Assembly (NCBI GenBank): GCA_021785235.1
Contig: JAJYGB010000552.1
Coordinates: 1-8,561 of the forward strand
Length of the DNA: 8,561 nucleotides
Source of the DNA: Bacteroidota bacterium
GTDB lineage: Bacteria; Bacteroidota; Kryptoniia; Kryptoniales; JAKASW01
Direction of reading: 5' to 3'
Position numbers and translations under genes: made by a program. Below are positions 1 through 7,379 of the stretch, in pieces; position 1 is the stretch's first letter, and every line of letters begins with the position of its first letter. The notes beneath the pieces are model-generated. The model saw only the letters and a list, made by a program, of their open reading frames with translations, did no database searches and was not told where the DNA came from.

Positions 1-1167
1 CATCTTTGGCGCCGCCAACCCGATCAGTATCATGGCCCGCACTTTCTTCTTCACGGGCTCGAAGAGGGGGGAATAGTCGTTGCCTTTGTCTTTTCCACCG
101 GCTATAAGGACGATCGGCGATTCATAACTTCCGAGCGCGTACCAGACCGCGTCTACATTCGTCGCCTTGGAATCGTTGATGTACTTCACTCCGGCCAGCT
201 CCCGCACTGGCTCAAGGCGATGCTCAACGCCCGGAAATTCACGAAGCGTGTCGGCGATGACTTCAGACGGTACTCCAAGGGCCCTGGCCGCCAAAGCGGA
301 CGCGATCGAGTTGTACAGGTTGTGCACTCCACGTATCCTGATCTCCTTCGAGTCTATCAGGTGAACGGGCTCGCCGTTCTCGACAAGGTACACTTTCCCG
401 TTCTCCTCGAAGCCGCCGCATTCGATTCTCTCTTTGACGCTGAACGGCTTCCGGATGGTTTGCAGATCCCGGCAGTGCTTATCGACAGCGTCGTCGTCGT
501 GGCTGTACACCGACGTGTCGTCGGCCGACTGGTTCATGAAAATCCTGAACTTGGAATTCATGTACGCCTGGTAATTCTCGTATCTGTCGAGATGGTCGGG
601 GGTAATGTTGAGCAGGACCGCGACCTTCGGCTTGAAAGTGTCCACATGGTCCAGCTGGAAGCTTGACACTTCGAGAACGGCAACCGCATCTTCATCCATG
701 TCGGCCACGTAATCCGAGATAGGATAGCCTATGTTGCCCGCGACGACCGCCTTGCGGCCTGACTTTTCGAATATCTTTCCGATCAGTGTCGTCGTGGTTG
801 TCTTCCCGTTGGAGCCTGTGATGGCGACGATCGGGGCACGGCAGAACCACGAAGCGACTTCGACTTCGCTGTAGACGTTCAGTCCGACCTTCATCGCATG
901 CTGGATCAGGTTGAGATTTGACGGCACGCCGGGGCTTACCACCATGAAATCCGCGTCGAAGAGCCTGTCGGAATGCGATCCGAATTCGTATTCGACACCG
1001 ATTCCGTCAAGAAGCTGCATCTGCTGGGCCGCCTCTTCCCGGGGTTTCTTGTCGCTCATAAAAACGCCGGCCCCCTGGGCCTTGAGGAGTCTGGCGACCG
1101 CCATACCGCTCCTCGCGGCTCCGAGAACCGAAACCCTCGCGGACTTTATTTTTTCAGGTCTGCCCAA
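1..1167 (-). CDS. murD: UDP-N-acetylmuramoyl-L-alanine--D-glutamate ligase MurD (3' end cut by window)
   Basis: Cytoplasmic ATP-dependent Mur ligase that adds D-glutamate to UDP-MurNAc-L-Ala. The frame is open for 389 codons and runs off the window at position 1. The family is usually about 450 residues, so roughly 60 C-terminal residues are missing. Visible motifs in order: N-terminal nucleotide-binding turn VLGAARSG (residues 14-21), SPGVP (78-82), P-loop TGSNGKTT (117-124), EVSSFQLD (166-173), NITPDHLDRY (187-196), the Lys that is carbamylated in the family at K206, and the MurD-specific NDSKATN (331-337) followed by GGKDKG (357-362). The start is taken as TTG at 1167-1165, because GGTGA lies six bases upstream and the first in-frame ATG (residue 22) falls after the essential SG turn. 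It begins one base after the mraY stop. Identity is very secure; the exact start is likely but not proven. Confidence 0.96.
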   Translation of the reverse strand, partial: MGRPEKIKSARVSVLGAARSGMAVARLLKAQGAGVFMSDKKPREEAAQQMQLLDGIGVEYEFGSHSDRLFDADFMVVSPGVPSNLNLIQHAMKVGLNVYSEVEVASWFCRAPIVAITGSNGKTTTTTLIGKIFEKSGRKAVVAGNIGYPISDYVADMDEDAVAVLEVSSFQLDHVDTFKPKVAVLLNITPDHLDRYENYQAYMNSKFRIFMNQSADDTSVYSHDDDAVDKHCRDLQTIRKPFSVKERIECGGFEENGKVYLVENGEPVHLIDSKEIRIRGVHNLYNSIASALAARALGVPSEVIADTLREFPGVEHRLEPVRELAGVKYINDSKATNVDAVWYALGSYESPIVLIAGGKDKGNDYSPLFEPVKKKVRAMILIGLAAPKM

Positions 1168-1168
1168 C

Positions 1169-2278
1169 TTATCTCACCTTGAACGTCGTTAAACTCAAAA
1201 TCGCGAGGAGAATCCCAACGATATAAAATCTTGTCACTATTTTCGGCTCCGATACGCCGTCGAGCTCGAAGTGGTGATGCAACGGCGCCATTTTGAAAAT
1301 GCGCCTTCCTTCTCCGTATTTCTTCTTCGTGTACTTGAAATAGAGCACCTGGAGTATCACCGAGATCTCCTCGGCGACGAAGATCCCGCCGATAATCGGA
1401 AGAACCAATTCCTTCTTGATCATTATGGATATCCCCGCGATCGCTCCTCCGAGCGCGAGCGAGCCAGTGTCGCCCATAAAGACCTGGGCCGGATAGGTGT
1501 TGTACCAGAGGAACCCAAGCGACGCGCCCACGAGCGCGAAGCAGTAGACCGTTAGCTCCCCCGAGCCGCGCAGGTAAATAATATTCAAATACCGGCTGAA
1601 TTCGATGTTCCCGGAGACGTAACACATCAGCGCCAACGTCAGTGCGGTGATGCCAACCGTCCCGATCGCGAGCCCGTCCAGCCCGTCCGTCAGGTTCACC
1701 GCGTTCGACGTGGCCGTGATAATGAAGATCACCACCGGTATATAAAAGTACCCGTAATCGAAATTCAGATTCTTGAAAAACGGTACCGTCGTTATCGAGT
1801 TGAATGGGTGAAGCTGGGGAGAGAAATATAACGCCGCTCCCACCAGAAGGCCTATGGTAATCTGCCCGATCAGCTTGTACCTGGCTATCAACCCCTTGCG
1901 TTTCTTCTTCACAACCTTCATATAGTCGTCCGTGAAGCCAAGGACACCGAGCCAGAATGTTATGAGCAGGATAAGAAGCACGTATGGGTTGGTAAGATCA
2001 CCCCAGAGCAAAAGCGGCACGAGTACGGAGCCGAGGATAATGATTCCTCCCATCGTCGGCGTCCCGGCCTTCGACAGGTGCGATTTCGGTCCCTCCACCT
2101 TCGCCTGTTCACCGATCTGGTGCTTGTGCAGCTTCTTAATTATCATCGGCCCGATGACGAAGCTGATAAGCAGTGCTGTCAGCGCCGCGAGCGCGGACCG
2201 GAAGGTGATATACTTGAAGACGCCGAAGCCCGGCGGATGAAATTGTCTCTCAAGCAGGTCAAATAAATAATACAGCAT
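1169..2278 (-). CDS. mraY: Phospho-N-acetylmuramoyl-pentapeptide transferase MraY
   Basis: Integral membrane enzyme that transfers phospho-MurNAc-pentapeptide from the UDP precursor to undecaprenyl phosphate, giving lipid I. It has 369 residues, near the family norm of about 360. Many hydrophobic segments are visible, for example 28-47, 79-92, 99-116, 178-190 and 346-362. Signatures: SHLSKAGTPTMGG (66-78), the catalytic aspartate pair in GFTDDYMK (D117, D118), NAVNLTDGLDGLA (192-204), MGDTGS with the conserved Asp at 270, and the cytoplasmic triple His in MAPLHHHFEL (334-336). All known catalytic residues are present. The ATG shares its first base with the murF TAA stop (TAATG), and a strong GGGAGGG lies upstream. 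It sits between murF, which makes its substrate, and murD. Product and start are both secure. Confidence 0.99.
   Translation of the reverse strand: MLYYLFDLLERQFHPPGFGVFKYITFRSALAALTALLISFVIGPMIIKKLHKHQIGEQAKVEGPKSHLSKAGTPTMGGIIILGSVLVPLLLWGDLTNPYVLLILLITFWLGVLGFTDDYMKVVKKKRKGLIARYKLIGQITIGLLVGAALYFSPQLHPFNSITTVPFFKNLNFDYGYFYIPVVIFIITATSNAVNLTDGLDGLAIGTVGITALTLALMCYVSGNIEFSRYLNIIYLRGSGELTVYCFALVGASLGFLWYNTYPAQVFMGDTGSLALGGAIAGISIMIKKELVLPIIGGIFVAEEISVILQVLYFKYTKKKYGEGRRIFKMAPLHHHFELDGVSEPKIVTRFYIVGILLAILSLTTFKVR
1174..1178 (-). promoter_or_regulatory. Shine-Dalgarno site deciding the TTG start of murD
   Basis: On the minus strand GGTGA (within AAGGTGAG) sits six bases before TTG at 1167. It lies inside the last codons of mraY. 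It matches the anti-Shine-Dalgarno complement well and supports a non-ATG start for murD. Confidence 0.65.
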
Positions 2279-3672
2279 TACCGCGCCCTCCCGGACTCTA
2301 GTCCGTTCATCAGAGCCTCGACTACTTCTTCCATTTTCATCCCGCGCGAACCCTTCACCATTACCACATCGCCGGATGACACAATCTGAAGAAGTTTCCC
2401 GGAGAGTTTACGCTTGTCGGAGAAGGATTCGGTTTCCACTTTTCGGTCCGCGGCACCGGCAATCTCGCGCGCCATCTTTCCAAAAGTAAAAAGGTAATCA
2501 ACCTTTTCCCTGGCAGCTGCCTGACCGACTCTCTGATGTTCACGCTTCGACGCCCCCCCGAGCTCGAGCATGTCCGCCAATACGGCGATTCTCTTTCCGT
2601 TCGACCGCACCATCGACATCCACTTGAGCGCAGCGATCGCGGACTCCGGATTGGAATTATATGTGTCGTTGAGAATCGTGACACCGGCTTTCCTGAGAAC
2701 CTGCATTCTTTTCTCATAAGACCTGAAGGTCTCGAGCGCCCGCTTCACTTCCGCGTGGCCGACGCCGTATCGGAAACCAACCGCGGCGGCCGCAAGCGCG
2801 TTCATCGCGTTGTGGATTCCGGGGACCTTCAGATGAACAAGCTCTGTCCTCCCTTCAAATTTAATTTCGAACAGGGCGCATCCTCTCGAATCGAATCCGA
2901 ATAACCGTCCGGACAGGTTCCTACGTGGTCCGGATTGAAAGCCGTACGTGAACCTGTGCTTCGTCGCCCCGGACAGACCCAACAGACGCTTATCGTCCAG
3001 ATTGACGAATGCCGTTCCGTTCGTCTGCGCCAGGTATTTAAAAAGCTTTCCCTCTTCTTTTCCGACACCGGATAGACTTTTGAAAAACTCGAGGTGCTCG
3101 TTGCCTATGTTGGTGATCAGTCCGGCGCTTGGCTCCAGGATTTCGCACAGGCGTTCGATCTCGCCGAAATGATTCGTGCCGATCTCGACCACCGCCGCCT
3201 CATGCGACTTCTTGAAATTCAGTATCGTAAGCGGAACGCCGATCTGGTTATTGTGATTCCCGGTAGTCTTTGCGACTTTATATTTCCTCGACAGCACTCC
3301 GGCAACCATTTCTTTGGTCGTCGTTTTGCCGTTCGATCCGCCGACCGCGACGACGGGTATGTCAAATTTCCTCCGGTAAATCCGGGCAAGCTCTCCAAGC
3401 GCCCGTGTCGTGTCGTCAACCACGACAAGCGGGTGTGGGACGGCATTCCTGAGCGAACGGTGCCACTTCCTGTCGACCACGGCGCAGGCGGCCCCGTTCC
3501 CGATCGCGTCGGATACATATGAGTGCCCGTCAAACCTTTCACCCCTCAATGCAAAGAATATCTGTCCGCGCGAGACACTGCGGGAATCGGTCGACACTCC
3601 GCGTGCGCTCCTGAAATTAAGGTTCATTAAGGCCGCGCCTTTGATTCCGCGAATGTCGTCAATCGTTATCAA
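2278..3672 (-). CDS. murF: UDP-N-acetylmuramoyl-tripeptide--D-alanyl-D-alanine ligase MurF
   Basis: Cytoplasmic Mur ligase that adds D-Ala-D-Ala to complete the UDP-MurNAc-pentapeptide. It has 464 residues, the usual size. N-terminal substrate domain with STDSR (27-31) and ALRGERFDGH (41-50); central ATPase domain with P-loop GGSNGKTTTK (111-120), TTGNHNNQIGVPLTIL (136-151), EIGTNHFGEI (163-172) and NEHLEFFKSL (191-200); C-terminal domain with NDTYNSNPES (335-344), VLADMLELG (364-372) and VKGSRGMKMEEVV (439-451). Odd point: where most MurF have an AK-G-E stretch carrying the carbamylated Lys, this protein reads KEEGKL, with E207 at the Lys position. The start is TTG at 3672-3670, overlapping the murE TGA by four bases. 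It is preferred because ITIDDI resembles the usual MurF N-terminal helix, but ATG at 3627-3625 (residue 16, with AAAGG ten bases upstream) is a real alternative. Confidence 0.97.
   Translation of the reverse strand: MITIDDIRGIKGAALMNLNFRSARGVSTDSRSVSRGQIFFALRGERFDGHSYVSDAIGNGAACAVVDRKWHRSLRNAVPHPLVVVDDTTRALGELARIYRRKFDIPVVAVGGSNGKTTTKEMVAGVLSRKYKVAKTTGNHNNQIGVPLTILNFKKSHEAAVVEIGTNHFGEIERLCEILEPSAGLITNIGNEHLEFFKSLSGVGKEEGKLFKYLAQTNGTAFVNLDDKRLLGLSGATKHRFTYGFQSGPRRNLSGRLFGFDSRGCALFEIKFEGRTELVHLKVPGIHNAMNALAAAAVGFRYGVGHAEVKRALETFRSYEKRMQVLRKAGVTILNDTYNSNPESAIAALKWMSMVRSNGKRIAVLADMLELGGASKREHQRVGQAAAREKVDYLFTFGKMAREIAGAADRKVETESFSDKRKLSGKLLQIVSSGDVVMVKGSRGMKMEEVVEALMNGLESGRAR
2286..2292 (-). promoter_or_regulatory. 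Strong Shine-Dalgarno site for mraY
   Basis: GGGAGGG on the minus strand lies seven bases before the mraY ATG, inside the last codons of murF. It is the best ribosome binding site in the window. It suggests mraY can be initiated independently, in addition to coupling through the TAATG overlap. Confidence 0.7.
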
Positions 3673-5162
3673 CTCTTCAAACCCAGCGCTTTCTCGACTT
3701 CCTCGCGATCGTCGAAATGGATTTTCACGTCTCTCACAACCTGGTAGTCCTCGTGTCCCTTCCCAGCAAGAACGACTATGTCGCCCGGCCGGGCTCTTTT
3801 CAGGCTCTCCTGAATTGCCTCGTGCCTGTCGACGATCTTAATGACTCTGTCGCTTTCTTTGGTCGTGCCGGCAAGGACCTCATCCGCGATTGCTTCCGGA
3901 TCTTCGAACCGCGGATTGTCGGATGTCACTATCGTAAAGTCGCTCAGTTCTTCGGATATTCTCCCCATCCTGGGGCGCTTCGTTCGGTCGCGGTTTCCTC
4001 CGCAGCCGAAGACCGAGATGAGTCTCCCCCCTTTGTCGGCGGCAGTCAGTATATCTCTGGCGGCCTGAAGTGTCTTCTGGAGAGAGTCCGGGCTGTGCGC
4101 ATAATCGACCACGACGACAAATCCTTTGCCCGAGTCGATCCGCTCGAAGCGTCCCTTCACATTTTCGACTCCGGCCAGTGCCTTAGCGGCGAGTGACGGG
4201 CTGTAGCCGAGACTTACACCAACCGCAAACGCTCCGGTAAGATTGTAAGCATTGAATCTTCCGACCAGTTTGGAGTCAATGGCGAAATTCCTCCCGTCAT
4301 GACGAATCGTAATGGCGGTTCCCGCCGCGCTGAATTCCGACTCGACTATTCGGAAATCGGCTGCCGGATCGAATCCGTATGATGCTTTTCTCGCGCGCGT
4401 GTCGGCAATTATTCGTTTGCCGTAACTGTCGTCTATGTTCACGATCGCAAAGCTTTCCGGCTGGAGGTTGTCGAACAGTATCTTCTTCGCCTTGAAATAT
4501 TCCTCCATCGTTTGGTGGAAGTCGAGATGGTCCTGCGTAAGGTTCGTGAACAGGGCTGCCTTGAAAGGTATGCCGTAAACGCGATCCATGACGAGTGAGT
4601 GCGAAGATACTTCCATTACTGCGCAGGTCGCTTCGCGCTCTATCGATGAAGCCATCAGCCTGTGGAGATCGAACGATTCCGGAGTTGTGTTGCTCGCGGC
4701 TTCGATGACCTTTTCGTTGAACATGTAGTCGATAGTGCCGACCAGAAGGACTTTCTCGCCGGCAGATTGCAGGATCGCCTTGATAAGGTACGTGCTCGTT
4801 GTCTTTCCATTCGTGCCGGTTATGCCGATGACCTTGAGGCGTTCGGCGGGATGCTTGTAGAAATTGGCGGAGATAAGCGCAAGAGCGCGGCGGGTACTGG
4901 GGACAAGTAGTTTAGTGGTGTGGTGAGAGAGGAAGTAGTCGTCATTGACGATACTATTGTCCTCGACCGCGACCGCGCTCGCGCCGCTACCTACGGCATC
5001 TACTATGAAGCGATGCCCGTCAAACTGAGCTCCTCTAAGCGCGATGAAGAGTGAACCCTCCTTAACCTTGCGGGAGTCATACACGATTTCGGTAATCTCT
5101 CTGTCCACGTCACCGACGACTTCCGTTACCGAAACGTTCTTGATGAGTTCGCCAAGCATCAT
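3669..5162 (-). CDS. murE: UDP-N-acetylmuramoyl-L-alanyl-D-glutamate--2,6-diaminopimelate ligase MurE
   Basis: Cytoplasmic Mur ligase that adds the third residue of the peptide stem. It has 497 residues, normal for the family. N-terminal domain with YDSRKV (28-33) and ALRGAQFDGH (41-50); ATPase domain with P-loop GITGTNGKTT (113-122), NTTPES (158-163), MEVSSHSL (183-190), TNLTQDHLDFH (206-216) and the family's carbamylated Lys at K226 in YFKAKKILF; then KGRFERID (336-343), DYAHSPDSL (353-361), GCGGNRDRTKRPRMG (386-400), DNPR (415-418) and GKGHEDYQ (467-474). DNPR is the established determinant for meso-diaminopimelate, as opposed to lysine, so a DAP-type wall is predicted. The ATG directly abuts the ftsI TAA. 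A second ATG follows immediately (residues M1-M2), and only a weak AGGG lies nine bases upstream, so coupling to ftsI translation is likely. Product secure. Confidence 0.98.
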   Translation of the reverse strand: MMLGELIKNVSVTEVVGDVDREITEIVYDSRKVKEGSLFIALRGAQFDGHRFIVDAVGSGASAVAVEDNSIVNDDYFLSHHTTKLLVPSTRRALALISANFYKHPAERLKVIGITGTNGKTTSTYLIKAILQSAGEKVLLVGTIDYMFNEKVIEAASNTTPESFDLHRLMASSIEREATCAVMEVSSHSLVMDRVYGIPFKAALFTNLTQDHLDFHQTMEEYFKAKKILFDNLQPESFAIVNIDDSYGKRIIADTRARKASYGFDPAADFRIVESEFSAAGTAITIRHDGRNFAIDSKLVGRFNAYNLTGAFAVGVSLGYSPSLAAKALAGVENVKGRFERIDSGKGFVVVVDYAHSPDSLQKTLQAARDILTAADKGGRLISVFGCGGNRDRTKRPRMGRISEELSDFTIVTSDNPRFEDPEAIADEVLAGTTKESDRVIKIVDRHEAIQESLKRARPGDIVVLAGKGHEDYQVVRDVKIHFDDREEVEKALGLKS

Positions 5163-7379
5163 TTAATAGAGCCCTGATACGTTGAAGTCTTTATTTTCAC
5201 AGTTGATGATTACGGTTACATTCCTGCTGACCGGCTGCCCCGCCTTCGGGGACTGTCCGACAATCTTCCCGCTGCCTACGACGTGAAAAGGAATTCCGGC
5301 AGACATGAGAAAACTTGTCGCGTTCCTTACACTCGCGCCCGTGAAGTTGGGCATCCTGCTGACATGGCTCGCGTCGGTGACCTTCAACTGCACAGTCGAA
5401 CCTTTCGCAACGATAGTCCCGGCCGACGGTTTTTCGGAGAGAACTATGAAGTTCACGTGGTCGGACGCCGATGCGTCGAGCCCAAAGTTACTGAGTATAG
5501 CCGCCGCGGAAGCGTAATCGAGGAACGAAACATCCGGCACCCGCACGCCGCCCGAGCTGCCCGCATTGACGGCGGCGGCCGGGGCATACGCGACAACCTT
5601 CGAATTTGTCTTCTCATGTTTACCGGTATTGGAGACCATCCTGATGTCGCTGTTCGTGAGGTTGGTTGTCCTCCGCTGCATAATGCCGTAGATGCGTTCC
5701 GCAATTCTCTTGAAAATCGGAGCCGCCACCGCACCACCCGTGTATCCCTTCATCGGTGAATCTATCATTATGTAGCCGACGATCTGTGGGTTGGGGACCG
5801 GAAAGAATGCCGCGAAAGACGCGTGATAATATTTCTTGGAGTATTGCCCGTCAACGAGCTTCTGCGCAGTGCCCGTCTTGCCCGCGATAAGAAGATTGCT
5901 CATCCTGGCTTCTTCGCCGGTTCCATTTTCGACGACGTCGATGAAGAGTCCTGTAAGCGTATGCGCGACATCCGGAGTCACGACCCGGCGGATCTTCATG
6001 GGCGTGTTCTGGAAAACTACGTCGCCGTTGGGACCGGTGATCTTGTCGACAACATAGGGCTTCATTAGTGTACCGCCGTTGGCAATCGCGGCGTACGCCT
6101 GCGCCATCTGAAGCGTCGTGACGAGAACGCCATAGCCGAACGACATGAAAGGCAGCGAGACTTTCGACCACTCATAAGGTTTGTCCAGCTCACCGGGGAC
6201 CTCGCCGGGGAGTTCAATCCCGGTAGGAGCGCCGAAGCCGAAGTCTCTTGCGTACCTGTAGAATTTATCGTCGCCGATTTTCCGGCCCACCTTCGAGAAG
6301 GCGATGTTGCTCGACAACTCGACAGCGCGCCTGAACGTTATCCAGCCGGCGCGCTCAAAATCCTGAATGACCCTCCCGTACAATGTGTACCGCCCGTCCT
6401 CCGCGAATATCATGTCGTTGGGTTGCTCTATCCCCTCCTCAAGCGCGGCGGAGGCAGTGACGATCTTGAACGTCGAGCCGGGCTCGAAGACGTCCGTTAT
6501 TGCCCTGTCTCTCGAATCGGCGTAATTGTATCGGTCGTATTCCGCCGGATTGAACGACGGGTAGTTCGCCATCGCGAGTATTGCGCCGTTATTGGGATCC
6601 ATGAAGACCGCCGTACCGGCTGCCGCGCCGGTGCGCTGGATTCCGGCGGTGAGTTCCTGCTCGACGATCTGCTCTATGTTCATATCGAGTGTGAGCTGGA
6701 TGTTGCACCCCGGCACCGGAGGAACCTTCGGGTAGTCAACCGAAGGCATCTTCCTTCCGAGGCCGTCGCGCTGCATTATCTCGTAGCCGTTCGTGCCGGC
6801 GAGGAGCGAGTCAAATTCCAGCTCCACTCCGCTCGCCCCTTTTCCGTCGACGTTCGTGAAACCGAGTATCTGCCCCGCGGAAGAGCCGTAAGGATAGAGC
6901 CTCTGCTGCTCCTGGAGACGTATCAGACCGTATATCCTGAAATCCTGGAGGGCAGCTGACTGGGCGGCATTGACATCGCGCGCGAGCCAGACAAACCGGG
7001 CTTTCGAGTCGAGCTTGTTGGCGAAATAAGACACGGGCAAATTGAAAACCACGGCGAATTTCTGCGCGATTTGCGACTTTTCCGCCGGACTGAGTAGCTG
7101 AGGGTCGGCCGCGTAGGAATAGCCGTAACTGTTCGAGACAATCAAACTGCCGTTCCGATCGAAAATCATTCCGCGGTTCGCATGGAGAACAACGCGGCTT
7201 TCATACTGGTCCTGTGCAACCCTGTGATAGTAGAAGCCTCTTACTCCCTGGATGATGACCAGCTTCGCGGCGACCGCGACAAATATCAGAGCGAATACGG
7301 CGCGCAGGAAATTTATCCTGCCGGAGTAATTCACCCTCGAGCGCTTTTCGGGCGGATTATTTTGTGGTGTCTCTCGCAT
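5163..7379 (-). CDS. ftsI: Division-specific transpeptidase FtsI (PBP3-type class B PBP) with two C-terminal PASTA domains
   Basis: Septal peptidoglycan transpeptidase anchored in the inner membrane with its catalytic part in the periplasm. It has 738 residues, longer than E. coli FtsI because of the tail. Order: short basic cytoplasmic end (1-22), one membrane segment (about 24-44), dimerisation/pedestal domain opening with RGMIFDRNG (69-77), and transpeptidase domain with STFK (active-site Ser302, Lys305), SSN (356-358) and KTGT (501-504). Then comes a low-complexity linker rich in Asn, Thr and Ala (about 570-611) and two PASTA repeats (about 612-669 and 674-727), recognisable by VPDVSFLDYASAAAIL, PSAGTIVAKGS and GQSPKAGQPV. 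All three catalytic motifs are intact. It starts at ATG 7379, inside the ftsL 3' end, with GAAGAG four bases upstream. Position between ftsL and murE identifies it as the divisome PBP and not the elongation PBP2. The role of the PASTA tail here is not known from the sequence. Confidence 0.96.
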   Translation of the reverse strand: MRETPQNNPPEKRSRVNYSGRINFLRAVFALIFVAVAAKLVIIQGVRGFYYHRVAQDQYESRVVLHANRGMIFDRNGSLIVSNSYGYSYAADPQLLSPAEKSQIAQKFAVVFNLPVSYFANKLDSKARFVWLARDVNAAQSAALQDFRIYGLIRLQEQQRLYPYGSSAGQILGFTNVDGKGASGVELEFDSLLAGTNGYEIMQRDGLGRKMPSVDYPKVPPVPGCNIQLTLDMNIEQIVEQELTAGIQRTGAAAGTAVFMDPNNGAILAMANYPSFNPAEYDRYNYADSRDRAITDVFEPGSTFKIVTASAALEEGIEQPNDMIFAEDGRYTLYGRVIQDFERAGWITFRRAVELSSNIAFSKVGRKIGDDKFYRYARDFGFGAPTGIELPGEVPGELDKPYEWSKVSLPFMSFGYGVLVTTLQMAQAYAAIANGGTLMKPYVVDKITGPNGDVVFQNTPMKIRRVVTPDVAHTLTGLFIDVVENGTGEEARMSNLLIAGKTGTAQKLVDGQYSKKYYHASFAAFFPVPNPQIVGYIMIDSPMKGYTGGAVAAPIFKRIAERIYGIMQRRTTNLTNSDIRMVSNTGKHEKTNSKVVAYAPAAAVNAGSSGGVRVPDVSFLDYASAAAILSNFGLDASASDHVNFIVLSEKPSAGTIVAKGSTVQLKVTDASHVSRMPNFTGASVRNATSFLMSAGIPFHVVGSGKIVGQSPKAGQPVSRNVTVIINCENKDFNVSGLY
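5196..5546 (-). other. Region encoding two tandem PASTA domains of FtsI
   Basis: Residues about 612-727 of FtsI form two consecutive PASTA-like units. The first (612-669) has the typical VPDV opening and a P-AG--V-KGS-V-L ending. The second (674-727) is more divergent, opening MPNFTG and ending GQSPKAGQPVSRNVTVII. In other proteins PASTA domains bind peptidoglycan or stabilise PBPs; which applies here cannot be seen. Boundaries are approximate. Confidence 0.85.

Noticed and set aside
484..506. GTC-type triplet run that looks like a small simple repeat
   Set aside because: It encodes a short Asp run in a variable loop of MurD; only a few units, with no sign of a functional repeat.
220..666. 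A 148-codon open frame on the plus strand
   Set aside because: Antisense to well-conserved murD coding sequence, with no family resemblance; a shadow frame.
1146..1625. A 159-codon minus-strand frame inside mraY
   Set aside because: It is a different frame over the mraY catalytic core (Asp270 and triple-His region), Arg-rich and unlike any known protein.
5823..6171. Several overlapping small frames on both strands within ftsI
   Set aside because: They overlap the KTGT-containing transpeptidase core and have no SD or motif support.
6423..6959. A 178-codon open frame on the plus strand
   Set aside because: It lies entirely antisense to the transpeptidase part of ftsI, shows no recognisable domain, and is expected by chance in sequence of this composition.
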